Source of the DNA: Marinobacter pelagius
Lineage (GTDB): Bacteria; Pseudomonadota; Gammaproteobacteria; Pseudomonadales; Oleiphilaceae
Reading direction: 5' to 3'
NCBI RefSeq assembly: GCF_900114925.1
Contig: NZ_FOUR01000001.1
Coordinates: forward strand, 124,001 to 188,000
DNA: 64,000 nucleotides
Shown: piece after piece, positions 48,203-57,100 of the stretch
How positions within the stretch are numbered: position 1 is the stretch's first letter
How the letters are laid out: the number at the start of each line of letters is the position of its first letter
The notes under the pieces: generated by a model
Database searches by the model: none
Seen by the model: the letters and a program-made list of their open reading frames with translations, nothing else
Told to the model about the DNA's origin: nothing
Made by a program: the position numbers and the translations under genes

Positions 48203-48470
48203 TTAACTTGGCAAATCAATGAGTTAAAAGCCCAATCTTCCTTGTCGGTGTCATCTGCATTTAAGTGCTCGAAAATTCTAAGCACTAATTCCCTGACTTT
48301 TGCACGGCCAGCTCAAAAGACCGAATTTTTCTCTATTTTTTCGCCCGTGCCCAAATGGTGCCCTGGCAGTGCCAAGCATTTTATCGCCAATAGATAGCCC
48401 CCGATCTATTTGATCGTTGCCCATATTAAACAGATATACACCGGGGCACACACATCGTGAAAGCAACCTT
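48203..48470. other. AT-rich junction between tRNA-Arg and the defence operon
   Basis: About 270 bp with no convincing gene. Base composition is visibly lower in GC than everything to the left. A minus-strand frame runs from about 48313 into the tRNA (peptide with RELVLRIFEHL) and might be the decayed end of a gene, but it has no start and no family I know. A small hairpin GTGAAAG/CTTTCAC (48457-48474) overlaps the kinase stop and has no T run. No integrase is present, although one would be expected beside a tRNA-inserted element. Confidence 0.45.
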
Positions 48471-49952
48471 TCACCACTTCCCCAACAGTTCATACTGCTG
48501 TCGCTTCTGCTGAAGTTTCCCATCGTCTCGGCACACCCTTAAGGCCGCTCGGAGGTAACCCGCCGCCGCATCGTAATCACGGCCTTGTTCACAAACGAGC
48601 ACCAACCTCTTCAAGACCAACGGATTCATCGGATAAGCGCGGTTCAGATCCTCCAACTGAACCCTGGCTTGACGATAACGAGCCTGCATCGCTTCAATAG
48701 AAGCCTCGCACATACTCAGGTCAAAAGATTGATCACCTAATTTTTTTGCTTTGTCCAAGACCGACTCTGCTTGATCAAGCTTGCGCAGCTTCATCCAAAC
48801 TTTTACGACCAATTCACGAATATGCCCGCCTGTCGTCCCGCCCAACATAAGGAAGCTTTGGTCTAGCGATGCTACTGACTTTTCGAAATCGAACCAGCGC
48901 TCTCCTCGATACAAAGCATTCAGCTCTTGCAAAAGTGCGTTTGGGTCTTTCGAACGGCGAAACTCGCTGTTGGCGAGCGCAGCTGCTTTTTGGTATTCGG
49001 TTTGTTCTAAAGCCTCGACGACTTCTGAAGACCAGTCGCGCGATGGAGTTACCACAGATGCCACATGAACGACGTGGGCTTGCCGGCTTTGTTGGGCCGC
49101 AGCACGTTCAAATGCTTCTTTCAGCGCACCAACCGAAGTGAACCGATCCGAAGGCTCGCGCTGTAAACATTGCAATATAACGTCTTCTAACGCCGGGCAG
49201 ATGGTGGAGTTTATCTCGCGCGGCTTTGCAAAGGTTTCGTGCCGTAGCACTTGCGCCTGGGTGTCGTGGGGTAATCGTCCTGTCGTTAGTTGATAAAGCA
49301 AGACGCCCAAACTGTAGATATCACCTGCCAGCAGCTGCTCATAACTCCCTTTTCTAGACACGCAGTCACAGAACTCAGGAGCCGAATACAACACGGTCCC
49401 ACCATTCTCTCTTGTTCTGACATAGATCTCTTCTGGTAACGCCGAGCTACCGAAGTCGGTCAACTTTACGTGGTCACCCTGACCGATGAGGATGTTGTGC
49501 GGCTTGATATCCCCATGTGAAACCGGATGCTCCAATGACCCAAGATAGGCCACGGCCTCAAGTACCTGAGCATAGATGTTAAACAACCGGTCGTAGGTGT
49601 TACCGAAGTGATGAGAACGCCGTTCAAGCTTCTGCGCCAAGCTTTCACTGGGGAAGTATTCCATCTCAATCGCGTACCACTCTTTCTCCGGTGGCACGCG
49701 CCCCATGTCGTAAATCTGGATCACATTGGGATGAGGATCTATCCCAATCAGTTCTTTCCCTTCCGCGAGCGAACGATCCGATGAGGAAATATTCTTCGGA
49801 ATCTTGACTGCAACCACCTGGCCATCTGAAAGGCGCTGTGACCGGTAAACCCAACCGTGTGTGCCATCGCCCAGGCAATCGAGTAACACATACTTGTTAC
49901 CAAGCTCCTTGCCGGTCCCTGGTAAAAAGTGAGCGCTGGGAATATTCATCAT
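48471..49952 (-). CDS. Ser/Thr protein kinase with helical-repeat C-terminus (island)
   Basis: 493-aa eukaryote-like kinase, last gene of the island operon. Kinase domain about residues 20-275: Gly loop LGDGTHGWVY, Lys in VAVKIPK, catalytic loop SHGDIKPHNILI, metal motif TDFGSS, activation-loop end YSAPEF. Residues about 310-490 are TPR-like helical pairs (ALEQTEYQKAAALANSEF and AAAGYLRAALRVCRDD). No membrane segment, so it is cytosolic. Starts at ATG 49952 overlapping the previous stop (ATGA); a GTG at 49958 is possible. It might phosphorylate a component of the system or a host target, as kinases do in Pgl/BREX type 2 and MADS. Codons are less GC-rich than in the core genome. Confidence 0.9.
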   Translation of the reverse strand: MMNIPSAHFLPGTGKELGNKYVLLDCLGDGTHGWVYRSQRLSDGQVVAVKIPKNISSSDRSLAEGKELIGIDPHPNVIQIYDMGRVPPEKEWYAIEMEYFPSESLAQKLERRSHHFGNTYDRLFNIYAQVLEAVAYLGSLEHPVSHGDIKPHNILIGQGDHVKLTDFGSSALPEEIYVRTRENGGTVLYSAPEFCDCVSRKGSYEQLLAGDIYSLGVLLYQLTTGRLPHDTQAQVLRHETFAKPREINSTICPALEDVILQCLQREPSDRFTSVGALKEAFERAAAQQSRQAHVVHVASVVTPSRDWSSEVVEALEQTEYQKAAALANSEFRRSKDPNALLQELNALYRGERWFDFEKSVASLDQSFLMLGGTTGGHIRELVVKVWMKLRKLDQAESVLDKAKKLGDQSFDLSMCEASIEAMQARYRQARVQLEDLNRAYPMNPLVLKRLVLVCEQGRDYDAAAGYLRAALRVCRDDGKLQQKRQQYELLGKW

Positions 49953-50521
49953 GACCACCGAAAATTCATGAGTTTTAGACGTAGGAGACCATCAACTCCT
50001 GGTTGCAAGACCATACGATGAAGAAGGAGTGAGCCAGATGGCGGTGGCGGGATTCGAAGACCTTTGCTGTTAGATACTCCCTGTCGATATAAATCTTCTA
50101 ACTCTTGAAAATCAGGTGCTGAGACCAGCCCGGAACTCCAAGCAGAAAGTATCAACAGGTCGGGCTGGTTCTCCCAACGCAGCGAGGCTTCCATCAGGTT
50201 AGTGAGCTTTTCAACCAGCTTCGCTTTACCACGACCACTGCCATCGTAACGCTCAAACTCGATCAACACCCGCGGCGCAATCGTTTCCTTGTCATACCAA
50301 ACCGAGTCCGAGCGGATATTGTCGCCACTAGCCACTGGGGCCGGCCCTTCCGCTACTGCCATGTAGCCCAGCTCGTGACCCAAGGTATTCCAAACACTAC
50401 AGCCTAAGCTGTGCATAAAGACATCGGAATCTTTGAGCCCATGTTGCACGAGCACGGGGTAGGCAGACTCTATAAAACCACCTTTCAGAGTGGTTTCGAT
50501 TTGGCTAGGAAGATCACTCAC
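49949..50521 (-). CDS. Unknown 190-aa island protein, possible PD-(D/E)XK fold
   Basis: I do not recognise the family. A strand-helix stretch RVLIEFERYDGSGRGKAKLV (about residues 84-103) has the E-x-E...K spacing found in PD-(D/E)XK nuclease cores, preceded by an acidic strand SDSVWYDKE and followed by a DLLILSAWSS strand. That is only a hint; no alignment was possible. The C-terminus contains a Pro-rich turn RIPPPPSGS. Its start overlaps the HerA stop by 8 bp and its stop overlaps the kinase start by 4 bp, so its stoichiometry is coupled to both. Confidence 0.75.
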   Translation of the reverse strand: MSDLPSQIETTLKGGFIESAYPVLVQHGLKDSDVFMHSLGCSVWNTLGHELGYMAVAEGPAPVASGDNIRSDSVWYDKETIAPRVLIEFERYDGSGRGKAKLVEKLTNLMEASLRWENQPDLLILSAWSSGLVSAPDFQELEDLYRQGVSNSKGLRIPPPPSGSLLLHRMVLQPGVDGLLRLKLMNFRWS

Positions 50522-52199
50522 GGAAGCTATCCCAGACCTTCAATACTTCGGGGGACTCGCCACCGTGGACCAATGCTTTTGAGCCTACTTTGACAAGTAG
50601 GGGCGCGGGGATCGAACGGCCACACACCAGGGCTTCGCCAGTTGACAAGCTCGGCAACTCATCCAGATCCGCTTTACTCACCATGTCAGATGCCTTGGCA
50701 ATAAAGCGCTGGTCGTCGGGATTCTTAAGGCGCATGGTAATCAGCGTGTTGCACTGAGAGGTAACATCCGGGTCCAATTTAGATGGCCGCTGGCTGACAA
50801 TGCCAAAGCCCACACCAAACTTGCGCCCCTCACCCGCAATTTTTTTAATGATTCTGTGGCTAACAGCTTTACCGCCGGCAGGTGCAAAGTTGTGACCTTC
50901 CTCGTACACGAGAAAGGATGGGCGGAGCGGATCAGTCTTACTGGATGCAGCACGCAGTATCTCGCTGCTCAGTAACCCGCACACTACTTGTTTTGCCGTA
51001 TCACTGAGTCCCTGGAGATCAACAACGACCAAACGACCTTTACGATTGTTCGGCCGCCCAATCATTTGGTAAATGTCAGTCGGCTCTTTCATCGTCGCTG
51101 AGTAAAAACTCTGTGCTTCGTTCAGAATACGACTCAATTTCATGGATGCTACGGCCGCGCTGCGCCCGTTAAGAGCCTTAGCTTCGGCCTCGGAAAGGTC
51201 ATCCCACTCACGAATTTCCTCAATTCCGTCACCAAGAAAGTAACGGAGGCGATTAATGTCGCGGGGTTCCGAACGATCATTGTGCCGCCAATAACGAATG
51301 GCCACATCCAGCACTCGCTGCTGCGGCTCGGTTAATCCTGGCAAAATTTCAGAGATATCATCCATCTCGAATCGATCAAACTGTAGAGCCAGCTGTTTGT
51401 TCTTACCCGCGTACTTGTGTTTGAAAGATTCATGCTGCGGAGAATAAATCTGAATACCCGCATCGGCTGCCTGAAGACGCTCAATCATCGACTGGATTTG
51501 CGGCAGCACCTTTTGGTCGCGCACATCTTCCACGTCTTCAAGATCGGGACTGAAATGCAACTTGCCCTTGGCCATCGCCCGGCCGTATTCTCCGTGCGGA
51601 TCAAACACGACAACAGTGCCGTTGTTGATAGCAACCAATCGCTCAATAATCCGGCCAACGGTATAAGACTTGCCTGAGCCCGTCATTGCCAGAATGGCCA
51701 TGTGCTCGGTCACTAACTTATTCACGTCCAAAAACACCGGTACCGTGTTTTCGCCTCGTTCATAACCGATCAAATTCCCCAAGTGCAAACTGGTATGCTC
51801 GTTAAACTCATAAAAATCTGCCAAGAACTGGAAATCTACGGTTTCAACCGGCGCACCGGGATCCAGCGGACGACGGGGAACTTTGATCTGCCGAGAAATG
51901 GGGTCTCGGTAACCTACCAGCTCCAAATTCGCAAAGAGGTTTTCGCCCGTTACATTAGCTCCTGGAAGTAACTCAAGTTCGGTGACACTATCGCCAAATC
52001 CTGAGTTGAACAGCATGTTGGAGCGATGAATTTTCATTACTCGACCTAACACCGGAACCGAAGGTTCATCCTGACCTTCGCGATGCATAATGCGCACAAA
52101 TTCGCCGCGGCGAACCGAAAACGAATCCTCCACAACCATTGTTAGTTGGTTCGCGTCCCCAGTATTACCGACTAGTTTCCCTAATACCTTGTGCTTCAT
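50514..52199 (-). CDS. HerA-like hexameric ATPase
   Basis: 561-aa FtsK/HerA superfamily ATPase. The N-terminal beta-rich HAS-barrel (about residues 1-110, MKHKVLGKLVGNTG onwards) is typical of HerA. Walker A is MTGSGKSYTVG (Gly174-Ser178), the family segment VVFDPHGEYGRAM follows, and the Walker B strand is SFLVYEEGHNFAP (about 428-440) with the catalytic Glu pair. In archaea HerA translocates DNA for NurA nuclease in end resection; the next gene upstream in the operon is NurA-like and its stop overlaps this start by 4 bp. It probably forms a ring with that nuclease. Confidence 0.92.
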   Translation of the reverse strand: MKHKVLGKLVGNTGDANQLTMVVEDSFSVRRGEFVRIMHREGQDEPSVPVLGRVMKIHRSNMLFNSGFGDSVTELELLPGANVTGENLFANLELVGYRDPISRQIKVPRRPLDPGAPVETVDFQFLADFYEFNEHTSLHLGNLIGYERGENTVPVFLDVNKLVTEHMAILAMTGSGKSYTVGRIIERLVAINNGTVVVFDPHGEYGRAMAKGKLHFSPDLEDVEDVRDQKVLPQIQSMIERLQAADAGIQIYSPQHESFKHKYAGKNKQLALQFDRFEMDDISEILPGLTEPQQRVLDVAIRYWRHNDRSEPRDINRLRYFLGDGIEEIREWDDLSEAEAKALNGRSAAVASMKLSRILNEAQSFYSATMKEPTDIYQMIGRPNNRKGRLVVVDLQGLSDTAKQVVCGLLSSEILRAASSKTDPLRPSFLVYEEGHNFAPAGGKAVSHRIIKKIAGEGRKFGVGFGIVSQRPSKLDPDVTSQCNTLITMRLKNPDDQRFIAKASDMVSKADLDELPSLSTGEALVCGRSIPAPLLVKVGSKALVHGGESPEVLKVWDSFRE

Positions 52200-53338
52200 T
52201 GCTCATTTTCCTCAAATAGTCCGGACAGCCAGGTTTCTTCGACGTGGTTTTCTTTCATCGCGTTACTCAGCCCCTGGCGATAATAAGCGGTAAATTGCTC
52301 CAGCATTTTCAGCTGCTGATGCCCCAACAATTGCGGTAACGGGGTGCTCTTTCGCTGCCCCTGCATATCCAGCACCATCAGCTTCCAAGCCACTTCGTCA
52401 AGCGTTTCCGTGTTCCAATCGGACTCTTCTCCAGCCAATTGGGCCATCTGGATTTCACTACTTCGCCCTCCTCGGAAATGAAAACCCACCACGCCAAATT
52501 CGACCGGCTCGGTGGGCTCCATTCGGGCCCTGTTCTCAGTCATACGGAACGCCATGGTGCGAGTGAATGCGCCCAAGATACCCTTAATGAAACGATAATC
52601 TCCCACTCCACTTAGACGGCTTTCCAAATCAACTAAGCGGTTGGCTTGGGCTTGATTGAAACCATCGGTGAGAAGGAGGTGCTTCCTGCCTTCCTCCGTT
52701 TTCAAGTCTTGGCGGGCGATACTGACGATGGCGCTAAAGCGCTGAGAAAGGATACTGACCAGTACTGCTCCCTGTGGATTCCAGGGAAAAAGTTGCTCTC
52801 GGTAGTTTTCCCAAAATGAAGATATTGCAGTGCGAGTTTTCTCGTATTCCTGCCAGTGCTTCACGTTACGCTTGAGGGGAATCATTTCTCGGGCGATAAA
52901 CAGTGGTGTATCCAGCAGTATGAGCTGCGAAGCTTCGGCATTCTTTAGTTGCCGCTCCACTAAGGCATAGGCTTGGCGCATCTCTACCAGATCCAGCCGC
53001 TTACGCTGCGCCTCAAAGTCAATATCATCAAGCTCAGCAACTGAATCGCTACCGCGAGTACTGATCCGGTTCGAGTCAATCAGCATGTCGGTCCTCACTG
53101 CGGCTGAGGCGTAGATAAATCCACCCAAGGCCCGCTTGATACAGGAGTGCGTGGCAACCCCCGACACAGTTAGATCGACTGTGGCAGGGCGCTGTACAGC
53201 TTTCACCAATCCTGCATCACGAAATATCGGCGCTACCGATTCAATGTCACGGATCTGTTTCAGCAAGCGTCCGGCGCTACCAGGCAACCGAATCTGACTT
53301 TCAATGGCCAGAGACTGCGCAAGGCTACTTTCTCTCAT
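52196..53338 (-). CDS. NurA-like nuclease, HerA partner
   Basis: 380-aa protein with the two acidic hallmarks of the NurA domain: Asp55 in ATVDLTVSGVATH followed by the GGFIYASAAVR strand, and Asp143 in LILLDTPLFIARE, matching the VDGS and DGSL strands of archaeal NurA. Near the C-terminus STPLPQLLGHQQ resembles the Pro/Leu-rich NurA end. NurA is an RNase H-fold 5'-3' nuclease. Sequence similarity alone is weak; the call is helped by the overlapping HerA gene. Overlaps the 280-aa gene by 14 bp at its start. Confidence 0.72.
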   Translation of the reverse strand: MRESSLAQSLAIESQIRLPGSAGRLLKQIRDIESVAPIFRDAGLVKAVQRPATVDLTVSGVATHSCIKRALGGFIYASAAVRTDMLIDSNRISTRGSDSVAELDDIDFEAQRKRLDLVEMRQAYALVERQLKNAEASQLILLDTPLFIAREMIPLKRNVKHWQEYEKTRTAISSFWENYREQLFPWNPQGAVLVSILSQRFSAIVSIARQDLKTEEGRKHLLLTDGFNQAQANRLVDLESRLSGVGDYRFIKGILGAFTRTMAFRMTENRARMEPTEPVEFGVVGFHFRGGRSSEIQMAQLAGEESDWNTETLDEVAWKLMVLDMQGQRKSTPLPQLLGHQQLKMLEQFTAYYRQGLSNAMKENHVEETWLSGLFEENEQ

Positions 53339-54167
53339 AAGGGGCCTCCTCCTTCAGACGCTCCGCATAGTGCCCATAAGGCGATTCGTACAAGACCTCA
53401 TGCCCGAGCTCGGTCAGGCCCCTATGATCAATAAGACCCGCCTCTCGCAAGCGAGCGAAGCCCTCGACGAGGTCAGCCTCAGGTATTGTGAAAAGCGAAG
53501 GTGCCCCGTTAGACAATGCCTGGGAAACCTCTTCGACAGTATGGATATCCCAAGCCTGCATACAGACCAATAGGGTGTAGTCGGTAGGTTTTAATTCTGC
53601 ACTGGAGGCTTGAGGCTCTGCCGAACTGTCAACTACCGCGTTACCTGCCAAGGACAACAAACTCTCTAGCCAAGCCACAGTATCTTGGGCGTTGTCGAGT
53701 AGCGATATAGACCACAAAGGCAAGCAAGTCGCCGCGAAAATGCCGGTGCCTTGGTGCTTTTTGACGTAACGGGTGTTGACCGAATAATCCCGCCATTGAT
53801 GCCCCGAAGCACGGTCAAATTCACCGTCACTTCCAACGAGGTTCTGATTTGTCTCGTTACTCAGAATTTGCGGTACGATGCCATCGGTAGTACTCGCCAC
53901 TTCGGTCCGTAAGGTGATCTGCCAATCCACTTGATCAAATACCGCACCTAATTGAAACGGTGGGAGCAACAACAGCGCACGACCTGGCTGAGACGCCCAT
54001 TGCCAGCGGGTTTCTTGTTCTGACGCACTCAACCCTTGAAAACCTTTCCCGTGCATCATCACCAAGCCACTGCCCGGTAGTTCATCCATTGGCTCAGCAC
54101 CTAACTGGGAGACAAAAAAGCGTCCGTGGCGATGAGCGGCCAGACTCGGGTCTAAATACAGGTTCAC
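53325..54167 (-). CDS. Unknown 280-aa island protein with winged-helix-like end
   Basis: No family recognised. The N-terminal two thirds look like a mixed alpha/beta domain (RALLLLPPFQLGAVFDQVDW). The last 70 residues, with FTIPEADLVEGFARLREAGL followed by IDHRGLTELGHEVL, look like a winged helix, as in DNA-binding or adaptor proteins. The start overlaps the stop of the 1433-aa ATPase in an ATGA junction and its stop lies inside the NurA-like gene, so it sits between sensor-like and nuclease-like parts. An adaptor role is a guess. Confidence 0.78.
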   Translation of the reverse strand: MNLYLDPSLAAHRHGRFFVSQLGAEPMDELPGSGLVMMHGKGFQGLSASEQETRWQWASQPGRALLLLPPFQLGAVFDQVDWQITLRTEVASTTDGIVPQILSNETNQNLVGSDGEFDRASGHQWRDYSVNTRYVKKHQGTGIFAATCLPLWSISLLDNAQDTVAWLESLLSLAGNAVVDSSAEPQASSAELKPTDYTLLVCMQAWDIHTVEEVSQALSNGAPSLFTIPEADLVEGFARLREAGLIDHRGLTELGHEVLYESPYGHYAERLKEEAPYERK

Positions 54168-57100
54168 GCTTTACCTCCAAAGGTGATCTGGACCCGAAGA
54201 ATGCCCTTATCCACCAGTTCTGCCTGCTCTCGTGAACTCAGTTGTGGCTGCCGTTCATCGATGAGTGATTGAGCAACCTCACACCACCGCGAGAAGGAAA
54301 TACCCGTCCCCTGAAGTAACGATTCAGCGCGGCTTTGCCACCCCTGATTTCGCAGATCAGACTCAACTGCCAGGTCATGTAGTGAATAGCCTTCGATATC
54401 CTTTTCCGTAACCGGCTCAATTGGCGCCTCCCCAAATGCTGACAACAGAGGGTTAATCAGGGGCCGCAACTCAGTGTTGAGCTTTTGAAGTTGTTCAGTC
54501 CGGTAGCGAGCGATGACGTTCTCATAATCGCCTCGCAGTTTCCCTCCCAGTACACCAAGTTGTTGCTGAGTAGCTTTAAGTAGCTGATCGGGAGCATCCT
54601 TGATGGCAGAAAATTGGCCGCGATGAGTTTGGTCAACAAAGTGGGCGCGAAGCGCATCCACTTGTTCATCCATGTCATCAAAACTGTCCTGCACCAGCGC
54701 AAGCTGGTTCTGAAGCTTCAACAGGCCCTCAGGATGGTCCGGTTTTGGATAATCATTGGGAAGATCGCTTCCCAGTGTGTCTAGCGCTCGGCGAATACGC
54801 GAATCGATATCCTTTACCGATTCCAGTGCCTTCTGGTACCGATCAACAAAATCGCGATAAGTCTGAAAAATGTAACCATTGATCTCATCCGGCGATTTAA
54901 CCGCACCGCTGTGTATGTCATATCCGACCTCCTGAGCTAATCGTTCCATTCGCTCGGAGGCTTTATCCAGCTTCAGCTTTCGCAGGTAGTGCAGCAGGGT
55001 ATCGGAGCTTCCCGTTGCCTCCTTCTTCTGGGTACCAGTCGCACTGCTTCCATCCAGTGCACCCTTGAGAATATTGGAGATCGTCTGCAGCGACAGCGTG
55101 AACAGTCGTCGAGGGAAAGGTGGCGCTGAGCGTGGATCCGATTCAATTTCTCGCAGCAGAAAATCCACGCGCTGGCGAATCGTGTCTGCCCAAGTTTGTA
55201 CCTGTTCGGCAAATAAACGGGCCCGTTCGATCCTCACATACAAAGGGGTATGCGGATCTTCCAAGTTAATGTTTCGGGTATTGTCGAGCGTGACCGTCGG
55301 CAAAGGGTGCGGATACACGTTACCCAATTCGCGCAAGATCAGCGACCGCCGCCTCAAGATGGTTGGCAACTCAGCAACACACTCATCAAGCGAGCCACCA
55401 AGAGTTTCTTCTTGCAGCTTGAGCGTGTCGAACGTATCCCTTGCCCGCTTGAGCGCATCAAGTGCTTCGGTTGTTTCCGTGCCTTGTGGCGCTTTGCCTG
55501 CGGGTGAAAAGAGCTCAGCAATACGACCCTGCCCAAAAACCAGAGCCAGTTGCTTTACGACCTCTGGATACGAATCATCAGTCGTGCCTGTCAGCCAGTT
55601 TTCCGCCTCATCGATAGAATTCTGCAATTCTGAGCGAGGCACTGGCACAAAACGAGGTTTGGTCGCGGCACCGTCCTCAATTTTCAGCAAATGGAGCTGG
55701 CTACACCACCACATCCAGTCATCGAAAACGTTTTTTTCCCCTAGACCATTGGCGGCCCACAGGTATCCCCAATACCAACGCTGCTTTGCTCTTTCCAGAG
55801 TCCACTTCTCGCCTTGCTTGGGGTTGGCAATAGCCGCAAGGAAGGGGGGCATTCCTGCCTGAGCATCGGCCGGCTGATCCAGATCACGGAACAATCCTGC
55901 GTGCTCATTGCGACCATAACCTTGCGCAGCCACTTTATTACTCACCGTCAACCGACCAAAGAGGCTGCTCACATCTTCAGCATCCACGCCATACTCCGGC
56001 GTCAGTCCGTGGAGGCCACCCAGTTTGGGATGATCGACTGCCAACAACTTCCAAACACGGAAGAGGAGCTGGCGATCATCGTTACCGATTTTTGCCGTTG
56101 GCCGCAAAGGCCAGGCAATCAATCCTCGCTTGTTCAATCGCGAACGCCACTGATGAATTCTCTGATAGGCAAAGTCACGAATGCTGTTAAGGCGTGCCTT
56201 GAACTTAGTGGTGAACACCTCCTCCTTAAGAATCAGGCCACCAGCATAGCTCTGCTGAATACCGATGCGTTCCAGCACATCTACTTCACTGGTGTTGAGG
56301 AGATACAGAAGAACGTCATCTTTGAGCTGCTCGGTCTCATCATCATCCTGACTGACGTACCAATCATTCACGGCGACCGAGCTGGTGAAAGCCATCACCG
56401 GAATACGCCCTTCCGCTTCACGTCGCTGAGCCACCAGCGTGTGCAACTTGAGCAAGTCATTTTTATTGTTTACCCAGGCGAACCATGCCTGGCCCTTGGG
56501 ATGGAGCTTCAACCCGTCACAGAACTGCAAGCCTCCCACGTTTCCACGACCGCCGCCGCGGGGCGCCATCTGAATCGCCAACTTCTCTTTATTGGGGTAA
56601 AGAGGCTCGTTGTACTGCCACTGACGATCCAGCAAGCGGAACAGGCCTATCAACCGTGACTGAGCGCGTTCAAGTGGATTCTTGCTCCATGCGGCCCCGG
56701 CCTCTTTCATCGCCTTTTCGTGCTGAGCGGCAAAATCCGGATCACGGAAAATCATCGAGTTGTGTTGTTGGCTGCGATATCGCAGATCCAACCTCAGCAG
56801 CATCGCAACACTGGGACCAATGTGCGTGCCCTGGTCATCCTCCAGTTTGTGCTCTTCGCCGATAAACCGTGACCATAAGGCATCAGCGGCGAATTCAGCG
56901 GCAGGGTGATTGTAGAGCAAGGTCACCAGCTGCCGGAATTCGCTCCGTTGCAGCGGGATCAATAAACCATCGGCCGGCAGGTCGGTTTCAGCGACCGCAA
57001 AGGTTTTTAGGTTCTGCAATAGCGCTTTGAGGTTCAGCCCCTGCTCGACACTGGGATAAAACCACTCATCCTTGTCGCGGTGGAATTTCGCAGCCACCAG

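Noticed and set aside
48278..48523. 81-codon minus-strand frame at the island border.
   Set aside because: It overlaps the 3' end of the kinase, has no good ribosome-binding site and no recognisable similarity.
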